Source of the DNA: Sinosporangium album
GTDB lineage: Bacteria > Actinomycetota > Actinomycetes > Streptosporangiales > Streptosporangiaceae
Length of the DNA: 64,000 bases
Direction: 5' to 3'
NCBI RefSeq assembly: GCF_900100605.1
Contig: NZ_FNCN01000026.1
Coordinates: 1-64,000 of the forward strand
Part shown: piece by piece, positions 8,733 to 16,261 of the stretch
Layout of the letters: each line of letters starts with the position of its first letter
How positions within the stretch are numbered: position 1 is the first letter of the stretch
Notes under the pieces: generated by a model
Seen by the model: only the letters and a program-made list of their open reading frames with translations
What the model was told of the DNA's origin: nothing
The model's database searches: none
Translations under genes and position numbers: made by a program

Positions 8733-9353
8733 TTAGGAGGGGTCGTTGACCAGCTCGATCTCGATCGCCAGGACGCCGAGGGCTTCTTTCTCGGGGCCGT
8801 AGATGCGGCGGATGTTGGCGAGCTGCTGGTCGCGGGTGCTGGTGGGGTTGACGCGCTCGGGACCTTCGGTGTCGAGCATCTCCTCGAAGCTGGCGTAGCG
8901 GGCGACTCGCTTGACGCGGGTGAGGGCGTCGTCGCGGCCACAGACGAAGCGGATGTGGTCGCCGGCGGCGAGGGTGCGGAGGTTGGGGTACTGGACGCGG
9001 ACCTCAATGGTCTTGGTTCCGGCGGCGACGAGGTCAAAGTAGCGGCGGTAGAGGTTCATCTCGCGGGCGCGCGGGGTCGTGGTGGTGGCGGGTCGGCCGG
9101 TCATGATCCTGTCCAGTTCAGCGGTGGTGTAGGAGCGGTAGAAGTGCTTGGGGTCGGCGAGCATCTTGCCGACGAGCCAGACCATGGCGTCGACGAAGGA
9201 GTCGGTGTCGCCGTCCCAGTCGGTGTCGCCGTCCCAGTCGGTGACGTCCAGCATCCAGGGGCGGGCGCCGGGTGGCGGAGCGACCCTGCCGTCCCTGATC
9301 AGGGATTTCGAGAGTTTCGCGCCGGTGTCGGTGAGGACCATCGGGGTGAACAC
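8733..9353 (-). CDS. ASCH-domain half of a class I tRNA-synthetase-like protein (after a frameshift)
   Basis: The 206 residues begin with the end of a class I aminoacyl-tRNA-synthetase-like domain, including a KMSKS-like motif (KLSKS, residues 13-17). An ASCH domain (about 97-200) follows, an RNA-binding fold of the PUA superfamily (EMNLYRRYFDLVAAGTKTIE, then VRVQYPN). As I recall the family, both halves form one protein of roughly 500 residues. Here the upstream half ends in another frame, and a single missing base near 9431 would restore GGDWAYGCQ and fuse the two. An 18-bp duplication around 9207-9242 doubles the residues DWDGDT. It may be a real frameshift mutation, a sequencing error or a rare programmed event. 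Confidence 0.7.
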   Translation of the reverse strand: MFTPMVLTDTGAKLSKSLIRDGRVAPPPGARPWMLDVTDWDGDTDWDGDTDSFVDAMVWLVGKMLADPKHFYRSYTTAELDRIMTGRPATTTTPRAREMNLYRRYFDLVAAGTKTIEVRVQYPNLRTLAAGDHIRFVCGRDDALTRVKRVARYASFEEMLDTEGPERVNPTSTRDQQLANIRRIYGPEKEALGVLAIEIELVNDPS

Positions 9354-10201
9354 GCGCGGTGGCGGGGCGAGGCCGGGCAGTTGGGCGAACGCTTCATCGA
9401 CGGGCTGGCAGCCGTAGGCCCAGTCGCCGCCTTGACCATCACCGACAAGGTGACGTGGTCACGGACCGCCATCCGCTCCTTCACCAGGTTCCGGTAGAGG
9501 GTCGCGAGATCGAGGTAGGCGTCGGTGTCGGCGGTGACCGCGACCTCATAGTCGCCGTGGTCGGTGCAGACCGCCGCGAAGCCCGCCCCGCCGGACCCGG
9601 TCCGCAGCAGCCGGGTGCGTTCGGCGCGCTTCTCCGCCCACCCGCACTGCGGGCACGGCAGCCGAAGGTGGACTTGGCCGTGGGAGGGCGCGAGCGGCCA
9701 GCGGATCTGGTCGAGACGCCCGAGGGTGGCGAGGAACTCGTGCCGGAAGGCGGGGTCGGCCTGCTGAGCGGAGTAGGTCTCGATCTCGTAGTCGACGCCG
9801 GTGGCGTCGGCGAGGGAGTCGAACATCGCCCGGTAGTACTTGCCGAGCAGGTCGTCCACCCCGTCCGGGCCGAGAGCGTGAACGTAGGTCTGCTGGTACG
9901 CGTGGTGGGTCTCGGGGTCGAGCCGGATGTCGTAGGGCGCGTTGTCGAGTGCCCCGAACCGGACGATCGTGTCGACACCGAACGCGCGTTTTGTCTGCTT
10001 GGCGAGCAGGAACGCCGCTGTCTGCACCAGCGACGTCCCCAAGTGCGGGGCGCCGTTGATCTGGGTTCCCACCGAGAAGGCGACCCGGTCGGGGTTGGTG
10101 GCCTGCAGGCGGGGGCGGACCATGTCCACCGCCCGCAGCATCGCGTTGGCCAGGACGTTATTCGGGCTGACGATCTCCACGCTGTCGCTATGACCGTTCA
10201 T
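9299..10201 (-). CDS. Class I aminoacyl-tRNA-synthetase-like N-terminal half
   Basis: Of the 300 residues, about the first 257 are family-like and the rest is out-of-frame read-through. A HIGH-like motif is seen in NGAPHLGTSLVQ (His53 to Thr56). A zinc-ribbon-like CPQCGW (Cys183, Cys186) with a later Cys-x2-His resembles class I synthetases such as LysRS-I. With the KLSKS motif of the following frame it forms a synthetase-like nucleotidyltransferase site. No anticodon-binding domain follows; an ASCH domain takes its place. It probably adenylates a small molecule or modifies RNA rather than charging tRNA, but this is inference. The gene starts 18 bases after the AAA gene and shares its operon. 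Confidence 0.7.
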   Translation of the reverse strand: MNGHSDSVEIVSPNNVLANAMLRAVDMVRPRLQATNPDRVAFSVGTQINGAPHLGTSLVQTAAFLLAKQTKRAFGVDTIVRFGALDNAPYDIRLDPETHHAYQQTYVHALGPDGVDDLLGKYYRAMFDSLADATGVDYEIETYSAQQADPAFRHEFLATLGRLDQIRWPLAPSHGQVHLRLPCPQCGWAEKRAERTRLLRTGSGGAGFAAVCTDHGDYEVAVTADTDAYLDLATLYRNLVKERMAVRDHVTLSVMVKAATGPTAASPSMKRSPNCPASPRHRACSPRWSSPTPARNSRNP

Positions 10202-10219
10202 CGGCGGGGGCCTCTCGGG

Positions 10220-10792
10220 TCAGACGAGGAGGACGGGAAGCTGGGCGAGGATGAAGTCGATGCGGCGGCCCGGCTCGTCGGCGGGGACGAAGATCGGCTT
10301 GTAGCCGGCGTCGTAGTAGCCCTGGATGATCAGTTCGTGGACGCGGCGTATCTCGCGTTCTTTGGCCCACACCAGGTCGTCCTCGGAGTCGAAGTCGTCC
10401 AGGGCGTCGAGCACGAACACCGCGTCGTACCGGTAGATCCGGGTCGCCTCCTCCAGTTCGGGGTAGGGACGTAGTCCGAAGAAGGCGTCCCACCCATACC
10501 CGTCGGGGATGCCACGGTTGTAGAACCGCAGGCCGCTCTTGTGGTCGCAGAACTCCGCGACGAACGCCGCCAGGACGTCGCGGGAGTATTCCTGCCGGTC
10601 GGCGACCTGGAGATGGCGGCCGAGCCGGTCGCGGTGTTTGCGGTAGATCTCCCGCGCCGGCTCGCTCTCGGTGGAAGGGACCTCCCTGTTGTGGAGCAGG
10701 CCGAACACGGCCTCCTTCCCCGAGGACGGGCCGCCGGTGATGACATACCGGCGCGGCGGGGTGTTCGGGTTGAGGAGCTGATCGAGACTCAT
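10220..10792 (-). CDS. AAA-type P-loop NTPase/kinase (AAA_28-like)
   Basis: This 190-residue single-domain protein has a P-loop-like GGPSSGKEA at residues 20-28. The usual Ser/Thr after the Lys is Glu27, an odd change that could impair Mg2+ binding. A YNRGIPDGYGW segment near residue 95 matches the F-x-R-G-x-P-D box of AAA_28 NTPases and small-molecule kinases. A late D-E-P-G-R-R-I-DF segment also fits that group. The start overlaps the upstream gene by four bases and the stop lies 18 bases before the synthetase-like gene, so the three are co-translated. A role in phosphorylating the substrate of the synthetase-like partner is a guess. Confidence 0.7.
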   Translation of the reverse strand: MSLDQLLNPNTPPRRYVITGGPSSGKEAVFGLLHNREVPSTESEPAREIYRKHRDRLGRHLQVADRQEYSRDVLAAFVAEFCDHKSGLRFYNRGIPDGYGWDAFFGLRPYPELEEATRIYRYDAVFVLDALDDFDSEDDLVWAKEREIRRVHELIIQGYYDAGYKPIFVPADEPGRRIDFILAQLPVLLV

Positions 10793-11715
10793 TCGTTGAG
10801 TTCTTCCTGGTCGGGGCCGGTACGGCCGGTGAGGGATCGTCGCCAGGTGGCGGCGAGGTCGGCACCGCCGGAGGCCTGCGTGAGCCGTGCGGTGAAGGCG
10901 GCGAATCCGTCCTCAGGGCCGCCGAGTTCGGTGAGCAGAAGCACCTGGGCGGGGGTGAGGGCCGGGGTCCATCCGGCGGACGCGCCGATCTGCTCGGGAG
11001 CGAGGTCGGACGCGGTGTGCAGGAGGACCGCGCCGTAGGCGGCCCGGTAGGTGGCGGTCGCCGCGAGGACCTGAGCGTGCCGCCACAGCGCCAGGTCAGC
11101 CGCCCGATCACTCTCACGGGCCGGGGCGTGCATGCTGGCAAGCCGGGCGACGGTCAGTAGTTCGGCGCGCAGCAGGTATACCGCCCCCCACAGGGCGGCG
11201 ATCGTGTGCTGGTGCTCGGCAGCCTCCCACGCGAACACGTCCGCCGGCAGGATGAGCGGACGTCCCGACGGGTGGAGCGGCGGCGCGGCCGGGAGCGCCT
11301 GAAGGGCGGCCTCGCTGGAGCTCCGCAACTGCCAGGCGACCAAGGCGCAGATCTTCGGTTCGATCCGCTTGCGGAAGTGGTGGACCTCGTAGCGGGAGGC
11401 CTCGGCGGCGGCGGCGCGGCGCGCGGTCAACTTCGCCCCGGACGTGACCGGGTCGGCGCCGAACAGCAGCCGCGCGGCGGCAGTGAGCCCGGTGCTCTCC
11501 AGCCGGTCGAGTTCCTCGCGCACCGCGGCGTCCAGGGCCCGGGCCCGGCTCGCCGGATCATCGGGGTCGGCCGCCCGCGCCCGCACACCCGGCAGGGCAA
11601 GCAATCGGGTTCCGAGCCGCTGCGGCCGAATTGGCAGCCCGGCCCGGACGATCGCTCGCATCTCCTCGGCGAGCGTGTCGGCCTGATCGTTCACAGGTGT
11701 CGATGAAGGGGGCAT
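10789..11715 (-). CDS. Unknown protein, first gene of the tRNA-synthetase-like/ASCH operon
   Basis: The product has 308 residues from ATG 11715; a GTG at 11742 would add nine. It is mostly alpha-helical by composition, soluble and Ala/Arg rich. A distinctive stretch is SRYEVHHFRKRIEPKICALV (about residues 135-155). I do not recognise a named family. Its stop overlaps the AAA gene start by four bases. Two 17-bp direct repeats lie just upstream at 11738-11777. The start at 11715 is preferred because the longer version would run into the first repeat. Confidence 0.55.
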   Translation of the reverse strand: MPPSSTPVNDQADTLAEEMRAIVRAGLPIRPQRLGTRLLALPGVRARAADPDDPASRARALDAAVREELDRLESTGLTAAARLLFGADPVTSGAKLTARRAAAAEASRYEVHHFRKRIEPKICALVAWQLRSSSEAALQALPAAPPLHPSGRPLILPADVFAWEAAEHQHTIAALWGAVYLLRAELLTVARLASMHAPARESDRAADLALWRHAQVLAATATYRAAYGAVLLHTASDLAPEQIGASAGWTPALTPAQVLLLTELGGPEDGFAAFTARLTQASGGADLAATWRRSLTGRTGPDQEELNE

Positions 11716-11737
11716 GGTCCCAGTGTCACACATCACC

Positions 11738-11777
11738 CCCACGAAATGCCCACTGATCTACCCACAAAATGCCCACT
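11738..11777. promoter_or_regulatory. Two 17-bp direct repeats before the tRNA-synthetase-like operon
   Basis: CCCACGAAATGCCCACT at 11738-11754 recurs as CCCACAAAATGCCCACT at 11761-11777, with one difference and a period of 23 bp (about two helical turns). They lie directly upstream of the first gene of the minus-strand operon. This is the pattern expected of a regulator binding the same face twice. A piece of an IS3-type transposase begins right after them, so the full promoter may be truncated. Confidence 0.5.
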
Positions 11778-11799
11778 AGCGAGAAGCCGTGAAGAGGTG

Positions 11800-11940
11800 C
11801 AGGGTGTTGAGAATCACGGGGCGCAGTACTGCTCAGAGGAGTTCGAGCGGGCCTGCCGACGGCTCGGGGTCGTCCGCTCGCGTGGCGCGGTGGGTTCGAG
11901 TGCCGACAACAGCGCCGCCGAGTCGTTGAACGCGATCGCA
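11800..11940 (+). mobile_element. IS3-type transposase remnant
   Basis: The frame reads GVENHGAQYCSEEFERACRR, then LGVVRSRGAVGSSADNSAAE and SLNA. This is the DDE-domain core of IS3/IS150-type OrfB transposases (H-G-x-Q-Y-x-S, G-S-x-D-N-A-x-A-E-S). About 45 codons remain; both ends are lost. At 11940 it joins directly to a Tn3 transposase piece, so one element landed in or recombined with the other. Confidence 0.7.
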
Positions 11941-11941
11941 G

Positions 11942-12170
11942 GTCAAGAAGTACGCCGAGCGGCCCAAGACGACGTACGAGCACGCGTGGATGATCCGGGA
12001 CGCCTACGGCTACCACACCTTCGATGACACCAACAGCTAGAGCGAGCGGCAGCTGACGCGCCAGTTCCGGATCTTCTTACACGGCCGGGCGTGGACCCAC
12101 GCCGAGGGGCCGGTGGCGTTGTTCGAGCAGTCGGTGGCGTGGCTGCGGCGGCATCGGGTGCTGCTACGTG
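11942..12170 (+). mobile_element. Tn3-family transposase N-terminal remnant with in-frame stop
   Basis: The frame reads VKKYAERPKTTYEHAWMIRD, AYGYHTFDD, a TAG at 12038, then FLHGRAWTHAEGPVALFEQS and VAWLRRHRVLL. This is the DUF4158 N-terminal domain of actinobacterial Tn3 transposases, so the gene is dead. It ends where the opposing resolvase remnant begins. Confidence 0.7.
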
Positions 12171-12431
12171 CCCGGTCGGCTCGGCGTTGGCGTTCGCCGG
12201 GCGGGGCAGTTCGGTCCAGGCGGACCCCGGCTTGCGTACGGCCGGGGTCGGGACGTTCGGCGCCTTCGCCAGCGAGGGGACGAGGCGGAAGCGGGCGGTG
12301 TGGTACTGGATGGCCACCCTGCCCTTGCCGGTGCGGCACGGGGAGCCGGCCGGGACGGCGCAGGTGGACATCGGGCAGTCGTGCGATTCCACGCGCCTGA
12401 AGTCGTCGCTCACGAGCCCAGACTGTTTCAT
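12170..12431 (-). mobile_element. Tn3-type resolvase N-terminal remnant with zinc-finger
   Basis: From ATG 12431 the minus strand reads MKQSGLVSDDFRRVESHDCP and then MSTCAVPAGSPCRTGKGRVA, AIQYHTARFRLVPSLAKAP. Streptomycete serine recombinases of Tn3-like elements carry such an N-terminal Cys-rich module (C-P-x-C-x-V-P-A-G-S-P-C-R-T) ahead of the resolvase domain. Here the catalytic domain with Ser is missing. The start lies beside a cluster of inverted half-sites (12424-12539), as in real tnpR/res arrangements. Confidence 0.55.
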
Positions 12432-12539
12432 GAGGGTGTTTCAGGATCCCAGTAGTTTTGCAACAACTCATGAAACATGATCGGCGCAGGTGGAGGGTCG
12501 GCCGTCCGACTGTTTCACGAGCGACCACCTATGAAACGA
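12424..12539. promoter_or_regulatory. Candidate res site: five TGTTTCA-type half-sites
   Basis: TGTTTCATGAG (12424-12434) is matched by its exact complement at 12467-12477. A second TGTTTCA lies at 12437, TGTTTCACGAG at 12511-12521, and ATGAAACGA at 12531-12539. Spaced inverted arms next to the start of a resolvase gene are what Tn3 res sites look like (subsites I-III). No other feature explains them. Subsite assignment is inference. Confidence 0.5.
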
Positions 12540-12552
12540 CCTCGGCGGCTGG

Positions 12553-13077
12553 TCAGGTGACCGCGGCTCGTGCCCGGTGTCTGCGTACGGCGTCGCGATT
12601 GGCGCAGCGATGTGAGCAGTAGCGCTGTCGTCCGGTCCGCGAGGTGTCGGCGAAGGCCCTGCCGCACTCGATCACCTCGCAGCGCCGCAGCCGGTGCATG
12701 CCCCGGCCCGCCAGATGCAGTGCGGTACCGACCGCGAACAGTGTGAACAGCACGGAGCCGAGCGGCTGTTCCGCGTCCCGGTAGTGCAGATGCCAACCGG
12801 TACCGGGGTGGGAGATCAGTCGCGGGTAGGCGGCTGCCTCGGCCAGCATCCGGTTCAGCAGATCGGCGCGCTCCTGCTCTCCGGCCGCGTCGACGATCCG
12901 CTCCCAGGCGTTCAGTGCGGCCTGGCAGCGGCTGAGATCGTCCGCTGTCACCCGGCGTTCCAGCGTGAGCCCGGCGGCGCGGCAGCGGTCTGCCAGCTCA
13001 ACTGCGCTCTCAGGCCGGCGGTTGGCCAGGTCCGCGGCCAGGTTCACCGCGTCCTCGCCGTAAGGGTTGAGCTGCAT
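12553..13077 (-). CDS. CGNR zinc-finger regulator
   Basis: The product has 174 residues. An N-terminal ABATE-type helical domain (YGEDAVNLAADLANRRP at the start) probably binds a ligand. The C-terminal zinc finger shows the CGNR pattern around RRCEVIECGRAFADTSRTGR, then QRYCSHRCANRDAVRRHR, with four Cys and a basic tail for DNA contact. Such proteins are stress or drug-linked transcription factors. The gene is divergent from an MFS pump with only 26 bases between starts, containing the small palindrome CAACGTTG at 13091-13098. It most likely regulates the pump and itself. Confidence 0.88.
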   Translation of the reverse strand: MQLNPYGEDAVNLAADLANRRPESAVELADRCRAAGLTLERRVTADDLSRCQAALNAWERIVDAAGEQERADLLNRMLAEAAAYPRLISHPGTGWHLHYRDAEQPLGSVLFTLFAVGTALHLAGRGMHRLRRCEVIECGRAFADTSRTGRQRYCSHRCANRDAVRRHRARAAVT

Positions 13078-13103
13078 GAGACCATTACATCAACGTTGTC
13101 GGC

Positions 13104-14348
13104 ATGACACAACAAGCCGCCGGACTCGCCGGATCCCAGGCCCGCAACCCGTGGCGCTATCGCTGGATCGTGCTGGGCATCGCCACCTTCACCCAGGCCG
13201 CATCCGGCTTCTTCGTGGGCGGCCTCGGAGCGCTCGGCGTCCATTTGCAGAGTGCCCTGAGCCTGAGCACGGCGCAGCTGGGTCTGCTCGTTTCGGCAGC
13301 CCAACTGGTGCCACTGGCAGGCCTGTTGGTGGCCGGCGAGCTCCTTGACCGCTACAGCGAGCGCTGGGTGGTCGGGATCGGGGCCGGCGTGGTCGCGCTG
13401 GCCCTGGGCGCGGGGAGCCTGGCTCCGGGGTACGCGGCCCTGCTGGTCGCGCTCCTGGTGGTCGGTACGGGATACAGCACCGTCCAGCCGGGTGGGAGCA
13501 AGTCGGTGGCCTCCTGGTTCGATGCGTCACAGCGCGGCGTCGCGATGGGCATCCGGCAGGCCGGGCTGCCGCTGGGAGCGGCGCTCGCCTCAGCCGTACT
13601 GCCGTTCGTCGCTGAGGAGTTCGGCTGGCGGGCGACGCTGCTGACCGGCGGCTTCGTCGCGCTGCTGGGAGCCGGCCTCTTCATGGGCTGCTACCGCCGC
13701 CCGCCCGCCGCGCTTGCCCCGCAGGACAAGAAGCCGTCGGACCCGCTCGCGGTGCAACTCCGCGCCCGGCTGCGAATGCTCCGTGAACCGTCCACGGTGA
13801 AGATCATGCTGTCGGGGACCAGCCTGATCTCGGTGCAGTACGGCGTGGGTATCCTGACGGTGCTCCACCTCCATCAGGCGTCATCGGTCGGCGCCGGACA
13901 GGCCGCTCTGGTCCTGGTGGCCTCCCAGGGCGCGGGCGTTGCGGGCCGGATATGCCTGGCGGCTTGGAGCGACCGGAGCGGTTCCGGGCGCTATGCCATC
14001 GTGCTGGTCTGCATGGTCGCTGTGATCGCCGGGATGGTCGTGCTGATGACACCGGCCGGGCGGGCACCGGTCGTCGCTTCCGGCGTCTTTGTCTGGCTCG
14101 GCTTCTTCGGATTCGGCTGGTACGGCCCGTGGGTCGCCTACGTCACCGAAGCGGCTCCACCGGGCAAGACCGGCTTCGCCCTGGGTCTGGCCATGTCCGT
14201 CAACCAGATCGCCATCGTCACGGTGCCGCCCGTGCTGGGCCTGCTGGTCGACCTCACCAGCAGCTTCACCCCGGCCTGGGCACTGCTTTCCCTGCTGACC
14301 ATCGTCGCCCTGGCGGTCACGGCCAAGGCGGAACTCCGCGCGGGCTAG
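13104..14348 (+). CDS. MFS transporter (12 membrane spans)
   Basis: The 414-residue membrane protein has an MFS pattern of two six-helix halves. The motif-A-like loop after helix 2 reads GELLDRYSERWVVGIGAGV. The text resembles CynX/NimT- or oxalate-formate-type members of the superfamily. It would export or import a small organic compound using the proton gradient. The ATG start follows a short divergent promoter region shared with the CGNR regulator, so drug-responsive expression is likely. The substrate is unknown. Downstream lies transposon debris. Confidence 0.9.
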   Translation: MTQQAAGLAGSQARNPWRYRWIVLGIATFTQAASGFFVGGLGALGVHLQSALSLSTAQLGLLVSAAQLVPLAGLLVAGELLDRYSERWVVGIGAGVVALALGAGSLAPGYAALLVALLVVGTGYSTVQPGGSKSVASWFDASQRGVAMGIRQAGLPLGAALASAVLPFVAEEFGWRATLLTGGFVALLGAGLFMGCYRRPPAALAPQDKKPSDPLAVQLRARLRMLREPSTVKIMLSGTSLISVQYGVGILTVLHLHQASSVGAGQAALVLVASQGAGVAGRICLAAWSDRSGSGRYAIVLVCMVAVIAGMVVLMTPAGRAPVVASGVFVWLGFFGFGWYGPWVAYVTEAAPPGKTGFALGLAMSVNQIAIVTVPPVLGLLVDLTSSFTPAWALLSLLTIVALAVTAKAELRAG

Positions 14349-14509
14349 CCCTCCACGGGACGGCAACGCCGGTACTGCTCGACCGCCTGCCGGGTCCACG
14401 CCCATCGGGCGACCCAGCCCAAGCCGTGATCTACGCCCGAGCGCCTGTCTGGACTGGACCGGTGGTTTCGCCGAGAGGCAGGCGCTTGGCCACGAGGGTC
14501 TTCCGGATG

Positions 14510-14714
14510 CCCGAGGGCGGCGCACGTGCTCAACCGCCTCGTCAGGCAGCTCAGAGCGTCCTCGCGGAAACCGGCCGTACTGCGTGTAGAACTTCAGCAA
14601 GATCCCAAAGGCGAGTCGCGTTGCGCCGCGCTTTCCGGCGACGAGGTCGCGCTCCTCGTCCAAGATCGTCCAGTGCTCGACGAGTTCGTCGATGTGAAGC
14701 GGAGGGCGTGTCAT
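14510..14714 (-). mobile_element. Tn3-family transposase N-terminal remnant
   Basis: From ATG 14714 the minus strand reads MTRPPLHIDELVEHWTILDE and then ERDLVAGKRGATRLAFGILL, KFYTQYGRFPRGRSELPDEA, the classic DUF4158 start of actinobacterial Tn3 transposases. It breaks off after about 65 codons. The start is intact but nothing functional remains. Sequence from 14345 to 14510 has no clear assignment. Confidence 0.75.
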
Positions 14715-14781
14715 GCCCGCTCAGCATCACCTACGCAGGTCACAACAAGATCAACGCCGTTTGGGGCTCATGGCAGCGTTC

Positions 14782-14973
14782 TTACCGGCACCCCAAGACG
14801 GCCTTGGATCCGTGGCCGATGGAGCTGCCGTGGTGCAGCCACACCCGGCGCCCGGTCTTCGGGGCCGGCTCGACGGGGGTGTCGGTGCGCATGGCGATGA
14901 CCTCGGTGATCTCCGCGTGCGGGAGCCAGATCTCGATAGGACGTGAGCGCTCGCCTCGTAGCAAGATCATCAC
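14782..14973 (-). pseudogene. SGNH/GDSL hydrolase fragment
   Basis: The minus strand reads RPIEIWLPHAEITEVIAMRT and then DTPVEPAPKTGRRVWLHHGS, SIGHGS. This matches the junction between the N-terminal beta domain and the catalytic block I (here H-H-G-S-S-I-G-H) of a group of actinobacterial GDSL hydrolases. Only about 60 codons remain and a stop follows. It is a truncated relic at the edge of the transposon debris. Confidence 0.5.
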
Positions 14974-15041
14974 ATGGTGTAACTTGCGGGAATCAACAAT
15001 CTCGTGAGTTGCTTGCAGCGGATCAGACGCAACGGATCAGC

Positions 15042-15075
15042 TTTTTTGATTTATGATTTCCAGAAAATCAAAAAA
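15042..15075. promoter_or_regulatory. AT-rich inverted repeat over the start of the coiled-coil gene
   Basis: TTTTTTGATTT (15042-15052) is followed 12 bases later by its exact complement (15065-15075). In a region otherwise above 65 percent GC this AT-rich dyad stands out. It surrounds the first ATG (15053) of the downstream gene. This is the expected place for an autoregulatory operator, as known for KfrA-type DNA-binding coiled-coil proteins of plasmids. Confidence 0.6.
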
Positions 15076-16261
15076 TGCTAGAGTGGCTGCCGTGGCTGAG
15101 GAGACGAAGACGGTGCGGCCGTGCGCGCACTGCGGTGCACCGATCGAGCAGCGGGGTGGCCGGGGGCGGCCGAAGACGTACTGCCCCCAGGGGGATTGCC
15201 AGGCGGCGGCCAAACGCGACCGGGAGATGCGGCGGGCGACGCCGGGGCTGGAGGGCGCGCTGGCGCGCGCGGAGGAGCTCTATGAGCGGATGGAGAAAGG
15301 ATTCGCCGCAGCCATCGAGCCGTTGGCGGTGGTGCTGGCCGACGAGTTGAGCCCGTCGGGAGTGGAGGCCAAACTCAGCGCGGTGCAGGCCGAGGCGCAC
15401 ACCCGGGTCGCGATCGCCCGCGCGGAGCGGGAGCAGGCGTTCGAGCAGGTACGGCTGGCGCGCGAGGAGGCCGAGCAGGCGCGGACGCAGGTCGAGGAGA
15501 TGGCCGTCCGGGTCGAGGAGGCCGGCGCGGAGCGGGACACGGCGATGGCGGACGCGGAGAGGGCACGCGAGCAGGCGCTGGCGGCGCTGCACGAGGCGGC
15601 CCTGACGCAGCGGCAGGCCAAGCAGTCGGCGGAGGAGGCGCTGCGACGGGCCGAGGCCGCGGAGCGGGCCCGAGTCGAGGTGGTGGAGGAGATGACCACG
15701 CGGCTGGACGCCGCGCTCGCCGAAAGCGCCCAGGCCACAGAGCGCGCCTCCGCGGCGGAGGACACGGCGCGCAAGGCGGAGGATGACCGGGACAAGGCGG
15801 TCAAGGGCTCTCAGCTTGCGGCGCGCATGCGGGCCGAGGCCGAGCAGGCGACCGCCGCGTCGATCGCCCGCGCCCAGGCCGCCGAGGCCGAACGCGACCG
15901 CGCTCTCGACCGCACCCAGGCCGCCGAGCAGGCCCGCGAGACCGCCGTCGCCGACCGCGCGGAGGCGCGCGCTCGCGAGGCGGAAGCCGTACGGCGGGCC
16001 GAGCGCGTAGAGCGGGAGGCGGCCGAGCGGGTGGCGGCAGCCGTACAGGACGCTGACCGCCGTGTCGAGGCCGAACGTGAGCGCGTGGCCGAGGCCGAGC
16101 GCAGCCGTACGGCTGCCGCCACCGAACGCGACCGGCTCACCATGGAGCTGGCCTTGGAGCAGGCCCGGGCCGCCGACCTGCGCGCGCAGGTCGAGTCGCT
16201 GCGCGCAGAGGCATCCGAGCTGCGAGAGCGGGCGGTCGCGGCGGAGCTGCGCGCGCCTTGA
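15053..16261 (+). CDS. Zinc-ribbon plus long coiled-coil protein (KfrA-like organisation)
   Basis: The product has up to 402 residues; GTG 15083 or 15092 are possible later starts, since ATG 15053 lies inside the inverted repeat. Residues 24-50 hold a Cys4 ribbon (CAHC, then YCPQGDC). The rest, about residues 75-400, is one continuous Ala/Glu/Arg heptad region, a long parallel coiled coil. The architecture recalls plasmid KfrA proteins, which bind DNA through an N-terminal head and multimerise through the coil, but the head here is a ribbon and not the KfrA helix domain. Its place amid Tn3/integrase debris suggests transfer with a plasmid or integrative element. Function is inferred only. Confidence 0.65.
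   Translation: MISRKSKNARVAAVAEETKTVRPCAHCGAPIEQRGGRGRPKTYCPQGDCQAAAKRDREMRRATPGLEGALARAEELYERMEKGFAAAIEPLAVVLADELSPSGVEAKLSAVQAEAHTRVAIARAEREQAFEQVRLAREEAEQARTQVEEMAVRVEEAGAERDTAMADAERAREQALAALHEAALTQRQAKQSAEEALRRAEAAERARVEVVEEMTTRLDAALAESAQATERASAAEDTARKAEDDRDKAVKGSQLAARMRAEAEQATAASIARAQAAEAERDRALDRTQAAEQARETAVADRAEARAREAEAVRRAERVEREAAERVAAAVQDADRRVEAERERVAEAERSRTAAATERDRLTMELALEQARAADLRAQVESLRAEASELRERAVAAELRAP

Noticed and set aside
13078..13103. Further copy of the shared MerR-type operator before the MFS gene at 13104
   Set aside because: CAACGTTG followed by GGCATGAC resembles the end of the motif, but the TTCAA/TTGAA spacing and the AAAGT block are absent.
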